A stretch of DNA of 49,154 nucleotides from an uncultured Clostridium sp. (GTDB taxonomy: Bacteria > Bacillota > Clostridia > TANB77 > CAG-508). Where the stretch lies: NCBI GenBank assembly GCA_900553685.1, contig USEI01000012.1, forward strand, positions 1 through 49,154, written 5' to 3'. The notes under the pieces are model-generated. The model saw only the letters and a program-made list of their open reading frames with translations, was not told the origin of the DNA and did no database searches. Position numbers and translations under genes: made by a program. Positions 19,059 through 28,100 of the stretch are shown here, in pieces; positions within the stretch are counted from its first letter, which is position 1; each line of letters opens with the position of its first letter.

Positions 19059-19814
19059 ATGTCAATATATGTAAAAGAAAATGAAAGAATAGATGATTTA
19101 GAATATAAAAATTTAAAAATAATTCAAAATAAAACAGGTTTTTGTTTTGGAATAGATAGTATATTACTTTCAGATTTTGCCAAAAATATAAAGAAAAATG
19201 CAAAAGTTATAGATATAGGAAGTGGAACAGGTGTTATATCAATACTTCTTTGTGAAAAAACAAAATTAGAAAAAATTTATGGAATAGAAATTCAAGAAGA
19301 AGTGGCTAATATGTCTAAGAGAAGCGCTTTATTAAATAGTTTAGAGAAAAAATTTGAAGTTATTAATATAGATATTAATGATATATTTAATATTTTAAAT
19401 AAAAACGAATTTGACGCAATTGTTACTAATCCACCATATAAACCCTTTAATACAGGCGCAAGAAATATAGAAATAAAAAAACTTATATCTAGACATGAAG
19501 TAAAATGTACCTTAGAGGATATAATAGAAAAAAGTAGTAAACTTTTAAAATCTTTAGGTGAATTTTATATGGTACATAGAGCAGAAAGACTTGCAGATAT
19601 AATGTGTTTACTTAGAAAATATAGATTAGAGCCAAAGGAGATACGATTTGTGCAGTCTAAAGTAAATGAGAAACCTAAACTTATACTAGTAAAAGCAGTA
19701 AAAAATGCGAAAGAATACTTAAAACTTCATTCCCCACTTATAATTTATAGAGATGATGGTCAATATACTGATGAAATATTAAAAATTTATAATAAGAAAA
19801 GAGAGGAAAAATGA
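19059..19814 (+). CDS. tRNA1(Val) (adenine-37-N6)-methyltransferase-like protein (YabB/TrmN6 family)
   Basis: A 251-residue SAM-dependent methyltransferase. Motif I is VIDIGSGTGVISILL (residues about 50-64) and the N6-adenine catalytic motif is NPPYKP near 125. The opening (QNKTGFCFGIDSILLSDFA) is typical of YabB. In Firmicutes this gene sits with a GIY-YIG protein and rsmI; here the GIY-YIG gene is missing and rsmI overlaps directly. The tRNA1(Val) substrate is known for the E. coli homologue and is inferred here. Confidence 0.88.
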   Translation: MSIYVKENERIDDLEYKNLKIIQNKTGFCFGIDSILLSDFAKNIKKNAKVIDIGSGTGVISILLCEKTKLEKIYGIEIQEEVANMSKRSALLNSLEKKFEVINIDINDIFNILNKNEFDAIVTNPPYKPFNTGARNIEIKKLISRHEVKCTLEDIIEKSSKLLKSLGEFYMVHRAERLADIMCLLRKYRLEPKEIRFVQSKVNEKPKLILVKAVKNAKEYLKLHSPLIIYRDDGQYTDEILKIYNKKREEK

Positions 19815-20644
19815 AAGGGAATTTATATTTAGTAGCAACTCCAATAGGAAATTTGGAAGATATAACATTAAGAGCTTTAAAAGTATTAGAAAATGTAGAT
19901 TTAATTGCGGCTGAAGATACAAGACATACACTTGGTCTATTAAATCATTTTAATATTTCAAAACCGCTTATAAGCTATTATAAGCAAACTGAAAAAACTA
20001 GAAGTAAAATATTAATTGAAAAATTATTAGAAGGAAAGGACATAGCTTTAGTTTCTGATGCTGGAACACCAGGAATATCAGATCCAGGGGAAGAAATAGT
20101 TAAAGAAGCAATTGAAAATGATATAAATGTAATACCAATACCAGGAGCTTGTGCATTTATTAATGCTTTAATTGCATCTGGACTTTCTACAAAAGAATTT
20201 TGTTTTGTTGGTTTTTTATCTTCAATAAAAAAAGAAAAAAGAGAAAAATTAGAGGAATTAAAATATGAAACAAAAACTCTAATATTTTATGAAGCTCCAC
20301 ATAAACTTAAAGGGACTCTTGAAATGGTTTTGGATGTTTTTGGAAACAGAAGAATTGTACTTGCAAAAGAATTAACAAAAATACATGAAAATTTTATTAG
20401 AAATGATATAAAAAGTATACTTGAAAATTTAGAAGAAATAAAAGGGGAATTTGTAATTTTAATTGAGGGAAATTACAAATCAGAAAAAGATATAAAACTT
20501 TCAAATTTAAATGCACAAACTTTAGAATTCCATTATGAATTTTATGAAAAAAAGGGGCTAGATAAAAAGGAAATAATTAAAAAAATCGCTAAAGATAGAA
20601 ATGTTTCAAAAAATGAAATATATCAGTATTTTTTGAATAAATAA
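19811..20644 (+). CDS. rsmI: 16S rRNA (cytidine-1402-2'-O)-methyltransferase RsmI
   Basis: Methylates the 2'-hydroxyl of C1402 in the decoding centre of 16S rRNA. A tetrapyrrole-methylase fold of 277 residues: it starts GNLYLVATPIGNLEDITLRAL and contains IAAEDTRHT, VSDAGTPGISDPG and PIPGACAFINALIASGL. The EAPHKLKGTL segment is also typical. The ATG overlaps the end of the previous gene by four bases, so translation is probably coupled; GAGAGGA lies within that gene's end. A terminator follows. Confidence 0.96.
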   Translation: MKGNLYLVATPIGNLEDITLRALKVLENVDLIAAEDTRHTLGLLNHFNISKPLISYYKQTEKTRSKILIEKLLEGKDIALVSDAGTPGISDPGEEIVKEAIENDINVIPIPGACAFINALIASGLSTKEFCFVGFLSSIKKEKREKLEELKYETKTLIFYEAPHKLKGTLEMVLDVFGNRRIVLAKELTKIHENFIRNDIKSILENLEEIKGEFVILIEGNYKSEKDIKLSNLNAQTLEFHYEFYEKKGLDKKEIIKKIAKDRNVSKNEIYQYFLNK

Positions 20645-20667
20645 ATTTATAAAAATTATAATAAATT

Positions 20668-20723
20668 AAAGAAAGTATTTTAAATTGAGCTAAAACTTAT
20701 ATTTAAAGTTCTTTCTTTTTTTC
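20668..20723 (+). terminator. Terminator after rsmI
   Basis: An imperfect 18-bp stem (20668-20685 with 20701-20718, three-base internal mismatch) is followed by a T run. Confidence 0.65.
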
Positions 20724-20734
20724 TAATTAATATA

Positions 20735-20763
20735 TTGTTTTTTTTCTATTAAAATGATATATT
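20735..20763 (+). promoter_or_regulatory. Promoter of the WG-repeat gene
   Basis: TTGTTT (20735-20740), 17 bases, TATATT (20758-20763). It implies that the ATG at 20808, with GGAGGG at 20797-20802, is the true start rather than the in-frame start at 20754 inside the -10 region. Confidence 0.55.
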
Positions 20764-20807
20764 ATCTATGTGAAATTATGAATTTTTTAATGTTTTGGAG
20801 GGAAAAT

Positions 20808-22332
20808 ATGAGTAGAAATAGAGGGAAAAGATTTGATGATACTCCGAGATTGAATATAAAAAAAGTAATTGCGACAATTATAGCTATAGTAGTATTTATT
20901 ATGATTATAGTATCCTTAAAAAATATATTAACAACAGATGATAAAACTAATGAAGTTTCTTCACTTACTACTTATATTAGTGTTTTAGAAAACAATAAAT
21001 GGGGTGTGATTGATAACAAAGCAAATAAAGTGATAGATACAACTTATGATGAAATGATTATAGTACCAGATAAAAATAAAGATATTTTTATTTGTACTTA
21101 TGATGTTGATTATAATTCAGAGACTTATAAAACTAAAGTGTTAAATAAAGATGGAAATGAAATATTAACAGAATATAATTTAGTACAAGCTATTGAAAAT
21201 ACAGACGGAAATAATGTATGGTATGAAAATAATGTCTTAAAATTTGAAAAAGATGGAAAATTTGGACTTATAAATTTTGAAGGAAAAGAAATATTAAAAC
21301 CAGAATATGATAATATTTACTCTTTAACAGGACTTGAAAAAAGTTTAATTATTGAAAAAGATGGAAAAAAAGGTTTAGTAAATACTAGCATGGGAGAAAT
21401 AGTAATTCCTACTGAATATGCAGATATTACAAATCTTGCAGAAAACTATGAAGCAGGTTATATTGTAAAAAATTCTGAAAATAAATTTGGAATAATAAGC
21501 CCAGATAAAACAAAAATACTAGATACTAAATATGATGAAATAAAAAAAGTATCAGGAAATGGTTATTATGTAGTTGTTGAAAATGGAAAAACAGAAGTTG
21601 TAGATAAATCTGGAAATATAGTCCTTAATACAGGTTTTGATAGTATAGAAAGTATAAATATTGATAATTTTATTATTACAAAATCTGGAAAATATGGAGT
21701 AATTAATAAATCTGGAGAAGAACTAATTCCGGCAGAATATGATAATTTAAAATTTGCATTCTCAAATGCTTTTATAGCACAAAAAGATGGAAAATATGGA
21801 ATTATAGATAAATCTGGAAATACTCGGAGTAGAATTTAACTATGATTTAATAACATATATAAATGAAGCAGACTTTTTCGAGTGTGAAAATGAAAATCAT
21901 ACAACAGATATTTATGATAGAGAATTTAAAAAAGTATTAGAAAATATTATTATATCAGAATTAAATATAGAGAGTGGCTATTTAAGAGTTAGACAAAATG
22001 ATGATTACAAATATTATAATTTTAAATTTGAAGAGAAAACTAATAAAGAAATTTTAGCAACAAATACACTATTTTTAGTAAAAGAAAATGGCAAATATGG
22101 ATATGAAAATAAAAAAGGTGAAAGAATAGTAGATTGTATATATGATGATGCAAAAGAACAAAATGAATTTGGATATTGTGCTGTTAAAAAAGATGGTGTG
22201 TGGGGCTGCTTAAAATCAGATGGAACAGTAGTTGTAAAACCAAGTAGAAATTTAGATGAATATTTATTTGTGGATTTTATTGCAGAGTGGAATAGATATA
22301 ATGATTTAAGTTTAAATGTTTATACAAAGTAA
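20808..22332 (+). pseudogene. WG-repeat membrane-anchored protein, split by a frameshift
   Basis: The 5' part codes for an N-terminal transmembrane helix (about residues 15-38) and then successive WG repeats of the form GKYGVINKSGEELIPAEYD. Near 21819-21825 the frame breaks: the first frame ends after GIIDKSGNT plus four foreign residues at a stop at 21837-21839. The repeat continues one frame over as LGVEFNYDLITYI. The second frame runs without a stop to 22332 and holds further repeats (GKYGYENKKGERIVDCIYDD, GVWGCLKSDGTVVVKPS). The local sequence ACTCGG is consistent with loss of CT from ACTCTCGG, a two-base slippage. It is either a recently broken gene or a sequencing or assembly error. WG repeats are probably protein-binding; no specific function is known. 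Confidence 0.8.
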
Positions 22333-22357
22333 CAGAAGAAGAAAGTAGGTAATAGTT

Positions 22358-23617
22358 TTGGAACTAATGACAAAATATCAATATACTTATTTTATACATC
22401 CATATATAATAGATGAAAATAAATATGATAAGTATATTTATAAACTTCTAAAAGATAAAAAATGCTCATATAAGATATTTGAAAAAGAAAAAGATTTAGA
22501 TATATATAATTTTTTCTTGCCTAATATAAGATCTTTTATGTTTCCTAGTTTTGAACTTAGAGGTGAAAAATTTAAAAATTTCAATTCATTAGACATAGAA
22601 AAAAAGAAAAATAAAATTGTGAAAAGAAATGTAGCGTGTTTTACTTATAATTTAGCATCAGATATACAAGGAAAAGTTGGAACAGAAAACGGAATTTTCT
22701 TTAAAATAGAAGGTATAGAAATTATTTGTTTTAATACAGGAATATGCTTTTTCACAATGAAAACACATATAGAAAATACTAATAGGTTTATAGATGTATT
22801 AGATTTTAATTATAGATTTAAAGGTATCAATTCAGAATTTGCGTCTTTAAAAGATTTTGAAAATATTAGAATTCAAACAGATACTTTTAAAGATATGAAA
22901 GATTTATCAGAACTTATAAATCAGATAACTGGTATTAATACTAAACAGAAAAATAATTCTAAAGAAAGTTTAATTAATTCACAATTTTACACATATTCTT
23001 ATGCATGTGTAGAAACTAGTAATTGGAATGAAAAAACAGATTTCTTTAATATAGAAAATGATTTTTTAAAGTTTGCAAATGTACTTCCGAGTAATTATAA
23101 TTCTGATTTTAATAGAGCAAATATAGAACATAATTTGCATATTATAGAAAAATTAAAATATGTTAAGACAACGATTTCTAATATGAGTTCAAATCTTATG
23201 TGTTCAGGAATAGATACTTATAATTATACTAAACTTCCTTATGAATATGAAAATCAGTATTTCTACCTATATATATTAGGACTATATAAAAGATTGTTTT
23301 TAATGAAACTTAATAACGATTTTAAAGAATATGATAAAATTGTTAGAATGAGAAAAAAATTCATTAACTTTACTAAAGAGATTTGGAATAAAGATATTAC
23401 TTTAGATGATACAGGAATGTTATATACAAAAACTCTTAATAGAACTTTGGAATTAGAAGAATTATATAATGAAATACAAAACAAATATGAAGTAATATAT
23501 AAACAATTAAATATAGAAAAAAATAATGTATATTATTCTGTAATAGTAATTTTATTAATTTTTTCTTTAATTTTTAATACAATAAATATAATATTTTTAA
23601 TGTATTTATTATCATGA
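22358..23617 (+). CDS. Uncharacterised protein with C-terminal transmembrane helices
   Basis: A 419-residue protein I do not recognise. The N-terminal 190 residues look globular, with a FIHPYIIDENKYDKYIYKLL opening. A central region (200-300) and a helical, possibly coiled-coil stretch (310-385) follow. One long or two short hydrophobic helices lie at the very C-terminus (about 392-418, VIVILLIFSLIFN then IIFLMYLLS). The overall plan of a large cytoplasmic part and C-terminal membrane helices recalls CorA-like transporters, but the GMN motif is absent. I take TTG 22358 as start because an AGTAGG site stands 8 bases before it; ATG 22367 is the alternative. It lies 25 bases after the WG-repeat gene and 12 before acpS. 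Confidence 0.75.
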   Translation: MELMTKYQYTYFIHPYIIDENKYDKYIYKLLKDKKCSYKIFEKEKDLDIYNFFLPNIRSFMFPSFELRGEKFKNFNSLDIEKKKNKIVKRNVACFTYNLASDIQGKVGTENGIFFKIEGIEIICFNTGICFFTMKTHIENTNRFIDVLDFNYRFKGINSEFASLKDFENIRIQTDTFKDMKDLSELINQITGINTKQKNNSKESLINSQFYTYSYACVETSNWNEKTDFFNIENDFLKFANVLPSNYNSDFNRANIEHNLHIIEKLKYVKTTISNMSSNLMCSGIDTYNYTKLPYEYENQYFYLYILGLYKRLFLMKLNNDFKEYDKIVRMRKKFINFTKEIWNKDITLDDTGMLYTKTLNRTLELEELYNEIQNKYEVIYKQLNIEKNNVYYSVIVILLIFSLIFNTINIIFLMYLLS

Positions 23618-23629
23618 GAAGGATTTTAT

Positions 23630-23998
23630 ATGAAAATAGCAATTGGGACAGATATAATAGAAATAGAAAGAATAAAAAAGATAATAGAATCTAAAAAAGA
23701 AAAGTTTTTAGATTCTATGTATACTGAAAAAGAGAGAGAGTATTGTGAGTCTAAAAATATTCAAAAATATCAGAGTTATGCGGCAAGATTTGCTGCCAAA
23801 GAGGCTATATATAAAGCATTAAGCAATTACATTAATTTTGAATATTCTTGGAAAGATTTCGAAATATTAAATGCTGAAAATGGAAAACCAGAGGTTAATT
23901 TACATTTTAAAATTAGCGGTTTGGAAGATTTAGAAATTAGCATATCGCATTGTAAACAATATGCCGTAGCTTATGTAACAGCATTATTTAAGGAGTAA
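23630..23998 (+). CDS. acpS: Holo-[acyl-carrier-protein] synthase AcpS
   Basis: Transfers 4'-phosphopantetheine from CoA to the serine of acyl carrier protein. The 122-residue length is typical. The motifs are GTDIIEIERIKK with the metal-binding aspartate near residue 7, ARFAAKEAIYKAL with the catalytic glutamate, and the C-terminal ISISHCKQYAVAYV. AGAAGGA precedes the ATG. It begins 12 bases after the unknown gene and ends 4 bases before tatD, so these form one operon. Confidence 0.95.
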   Translation: MKIAIGTDIIEIERIKKIIESKKEKFLDSMYTEKEREYCESKNIQKYQSYAARFAAKEAIYKALSNYINFEYSWKDFEILNAENGKPEVNLHFKISGLEDLEISISHCKQYAVAYVTALFKE

Positions 23999-24002
23999 AA
24001 AA

Positions 24003-24764
24003 ATGGAATTTTTTGATTCACACTCTCATTATAATAGTGAGAGCTTTGAAAATGATAGAAAAGAAATAATAGAAGAAACTTTTAAATTTGGAATAACAAC
24101 TGTTATGTGTGCAGGATATAATTTGGAGCAAAGTAAAAATGCTTTGAAATTAGCAGAAGAAAACGACTTTATATATGCAAGTGCTGGAATATCTCCAAAT
24201 GATATAGAAGATTTTTCAGAAGAAAATTTAAAAGAGATAGAAAATCTTGCCAAAAAGGATAAAATTGTTGCAATAGGAGAGATAGGTTTAGATTATTATT
24301 GGAATAAAGATAATAAAAATATTCAAAAAGACCTTTTTATAAAACAAATTGATATAGCAAATCGTTTAAGTAAACCAATAATTATTCATACTAGAGATGC
24401 TTGGGTAGATACAATAGAAATTTTAAAAAATCATCCAGTAAAAGAAAAAGGAGTATTTCATTGTTGTCCATTAAATCAAGAATTAATAAAAGAAGCTTTA
24501 AAATTAGACTTTTATATATCTTTTAGTGGAAATATAACTTTTAGAAATGCAAAAGCTAAAGATGTTGTAAGTCTTGTTCCACTTGATAGATTACTAATTG
24601 AAACGGATTCACCTTATCTTACACCAGAGCCTTTTAGAGGAAGAAGAAATGATTCTAGAAATGTAAAAATAGTAGCTGAGAAAATTTCGGAAATTAAAGA
24701 TAAACCTTTAGAAGAAATTGCTAAAATAACTTATGAAAATGCTAGAAGATTATTTAAAATATAA
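24003..24764 (+). CDS. TatD family metal-dependent hydrolase (DNase)
   Basis: A 253-residue TIM-barrel metallohydrolase. The metal ligands are visible as FDSHSHYNSESFENDR at the N-terminus, IGEIGLDYYW (glutamate near residue 95), the histidine of IIHTRDAW, HCCP, and ETDSPYLTPEP near the C-terminus. Homologues act as 3'-5' exonucleases on DNA or as tRNA-processing or deacylase-type enzymes. GGAG overlaps the acpS stop region. A terminator follows. Confidence 0.93.
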   Translation: MEFFDSHSHYNSESFENDRKEIIEETFKFGITTVMCAGYNLEQSKNALKLAEENDFIYASAGISPNDIEDFSEENLKEIENLAKKDKIVAIGEIGLDYYWNKDNKNIQKDLFIKQIDIANRLSKPIIIHTRDAWVDTIEILKNHPVKEKGVFHCCPLNQELIKEALKLDFYISFSGNITFRNAKAKDVVSLVPLDRLLIETDSPYLTPEPFRGRRNDSRNVKIVAEKISEIKDKPLEEIAKITYENARRLFKI

Positions 24765-24804
24765 TTTAATAATTTTTTAAAAAGTTAAAATTTATAGAAT
24801 TTAG

Positions 24805-24842
24805 ATACTATAGTTTTTAGTAATAGAAACTATAGTATTTTT
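24805..24842 (+). terminator. Terminator after tatD
   Basis: A 12-bp perfect stem ATACTATAGTTT (24805-24816) with AAACTATAGTAT (24827-24838), followed by T. Confidence 0.8.
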
Positions 24843-25060
24843 GTTATTTAGAAAATTTTAAAGTTTAAAGTAAAAGCTAAAATTTATATTAGGTATAATT
24901 TTCCTTATTACAAAAAAGCTGTTAATCCCACTATTCGTAAGAAAAGTATTAAATTTGCAAAAAAAAGTAACAAAAACTTAATAAAAAGATGGCTATGCCC
25001 AATAAAAGACTTTCCGTAAAAGCTTTTGGTAGGAGTTGTAAAAACTGAAAAAAAATACTA

Positions 25061-25088
25061 TTGAAAAAAAAAATGTAAATGCTATGAT
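25061..25088 (+). promoter_or_regulatory. Promoter of the LRR-dockerin gene
   Basis: TTGAAA (25061-25066), 16 bases, and an extended -10 TGC-TATGAT (25083-25088). It lies about 40 bases before the ATG at 25132, which rules out the in-frame ATG at 25084. Confidence 0.7.
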
Positions 25089-25131
25089 ATTGCTAATGAA
25101 AATATTCAGAAATATACAGGGAGGATTTATT

Positions 25132-28100
25132 ATGAAAAGGAAAATGTTAATCTCAATCGCATTAATAATCATTATGCTATTGAACTGCATTATGCCTGTT
25201 TTTGCAGCAAGTGCAGCTGAAGGTGGAGAGATTGAGTTAAACAGCAAATTGTACACAGCTGTAAAGAAAAGCCTTGAAAAACAAGGAATTTCTTTCATTG
25301 GTAATGATATTACTCATAGTATATCAATTACCGAAGAAAACAAAGCTCGTGTAACTGAGTTAAACCTTAATGAAGGTGAAATTTCTGATCTTACAGGTTT
25401 AGAGAATTTCACAAATTTAGCTCATTTAGAGCTTTCTGGTAACAATATTACTAAAGATAGTAATTTAGCTGTTTTAACTGGCTTACCTTTAAAATATTTA
25501 GATTTATCAACTAACCAATTAGAAGATGTATCAGAGATTGATGAATTGATAAATTCTATTAAAGCAAGTAATGGAACAGTTATATTAAGCGGTCAAACAG
25601 TAACTATAGTTAATGAGGCTATAATAGATGTTGAAGAAGCATCTGATAATGCTGTTATTGCAGAATATACACTTCCAAGAATTTTAGAAAAAGCTGGTTA
25701 TATTAAATCTGTTTGGATTAAACAATCAGCTATTTCAGAAAATGGAACTATATTTCTACCTTATTTAGAGGAAATATCAAATCCAGTTACTGAAGGAAAT
25801 GACACAATGAAATTAAGAATTGCTTCAGATGATGGAAGTCCATACAAAGGGTTATTTAAATTAGAAATATATATTTATGATGATCCAACTGAAGCAGGAA
25901 GTGCAGCCAATTTAAATCCAGCAGCAACAAACATATTAAATGGAAGTAGATTCTACATATATGTTGTTGTTCATGATAGCGATTCAACTGCAATAACAAC
26001 TGAAGATTCAAATCTTTATAAAGCAATTAAAGAACAATTAACAGCAGGACAAACTATAAATAATGAATTAGACAGTTATCCTTTTGAAGTAAATGCAGAT
26101 GGAGAAATAATTAAAGATGAATGTACATATACAACAGAAGGTAATAATTTAATCTTAACAATAGTTGGAGAAGATGAACCAAGTTATATTTTAGATACAG
26201 AAACAAACAGAGTTTATCTTTATGATGAAGGAGAAAAAGGAGAATATTATACAGATAAGTTTGAAAAACAACTAATTTCAACAACAGATGAAGAAGGTGT
26301 TGTTACATTAAAAGAAGGATATGCTATTTATCATAATGGAGCAAATAGAGATCTTTATATTCAAGCTTATGATGATGCTAAAACTTTTGTTATTGATAAC
26401 GAAGATTTAGTAAATAAAATTACTTCATTAATGTTAAATAATAAAGAAATAAGAGATTTAACCGGACTTGAAAAATTTGTTGGTTTAAGTTCATATTTAA
26501 ATGTATCACATAACTATTTAAGTGATATTGAACCAATTTATAATTTACAAGCAAATAAAGATGCTTTTGAAAGTAAAATTCAAGAAAAATATAATTATTA
26601 TTTAACATCAAGAGAATATGGTAATTTAAGTAAATCATTATCAGAAACAAAAACAAATAAAACAGCAGCAGATGCTGAAATACAAAATATAGCAAATGCT
26701 ATACAAGAAATTTTAACAAAATTTGAAGAAGCTTCTAAAATAGAAGAATATACAGAAACACAAAAAACAGAAACAGCAGAAGATGGAACAGAGACTACAG
26801 TAACAGAAAAAACTAAAAATGAAAATTATGAACAAGAGCTTGAAAATAAAGCAAAAGAGATAGAAGAAATTCTAAAAAATATTTATGGATATGATACTGT
26901 AGATGAAGCAACAGGAAAAAAAGAACATACAGACGGATATATTGAAATATTAGAAGATAGATTAAATGATACTGAAAAAGGTGTATCTGGATTATATTCA
27001 TATTTAAGTTCATTATATAATATTTACAATAATGAACATAAACTTGCAACACTTTTAACACCAGAATTAAATTATTTAGATTTTGAACAATATTTAACAT
27101 TTAAAGATACAATGCTAGGTAGTGCAGAAACAGTTAGAGGATTAGTTGAAGCTGAAATTTCAAGATTAGGTACACTTGAATCTAATCAAGGTTTATCTGA
27201 ATTAGATAAAGACTTATTGTCAGCAGCGTTTGGAATTGACTTCGATTCTGAAGAAGTAGAATATCCTTTACAAGAATATTTTGCAAAATTAATGGAAGAT
27301 ACAGCAGGATCAAGAATATATTGGACTCAAATGATTGATAAATTTAGAGAAGTTGCTCTATATTCTGAAATGGGAACATATTGTTTAATCCATAGAATGG
27401 AAATCCCAACAACAGCAGTTTCACAATGTTATTGTGAAGAATATTTAAAACAAAGAATTAAAAGCTTTGAATATGAAGGAATAGATGTAACATTAGAAAG
27501 AGAAATATTAAATAATCTAGAAGCAAATGTTACAGATGGAAATGATTTATATGATGCATTTATTAATTATATGAAATTAACATTTGATTATACAAATGTT
27601 GATGATAGTGGAGATATAATAAATTTACCAACATGTTCAGGACCATATACAGAATTAAAATCTTTAGTATATAATACAACTAATTATGAAAATGTAGATG
27701 AAATATTTGCAAAATTAGAAGAACTTGAAAAAGATGTTGAAGCAGATGATAAAGAAGTTATAGAAGTATATAATAAATTATCAAATGCTATAATAAAAAC
27801 AATAAATATAAAAGAAGCTATAGATTTTAATGAAAAATATCAAGGAGATTTAAATTTATATAATGAAGTTGTAGCTTTATCAAGTAAATTTGTAACAAAT
27901 AGTGGAGAAGTTTCAATTTACATTACATTACCAAAATTAAGAAAATTAGATATTTCTTATAATGCATACTTAGAAGGAATTGAAAAAATTTCAACATTAA
28001 CAGGGTTAAGAGAATTATATGCAAATGCAAACTATATTACAGATATTACTGAAGTAGATTGGTCAGCAATTAAATATTTAAGAAAATTAGGTTTAGCATA

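Noticed and set aside
24894..25060. A cyclic-di-GMP or other known riboswitch before the LRR-dockerin gene
   Set aside because: The conserved cores I know for the c-di-GMP, c-di-AMP, preQ1 and fluoride classes are not present, and a good promoter lies after the segment.
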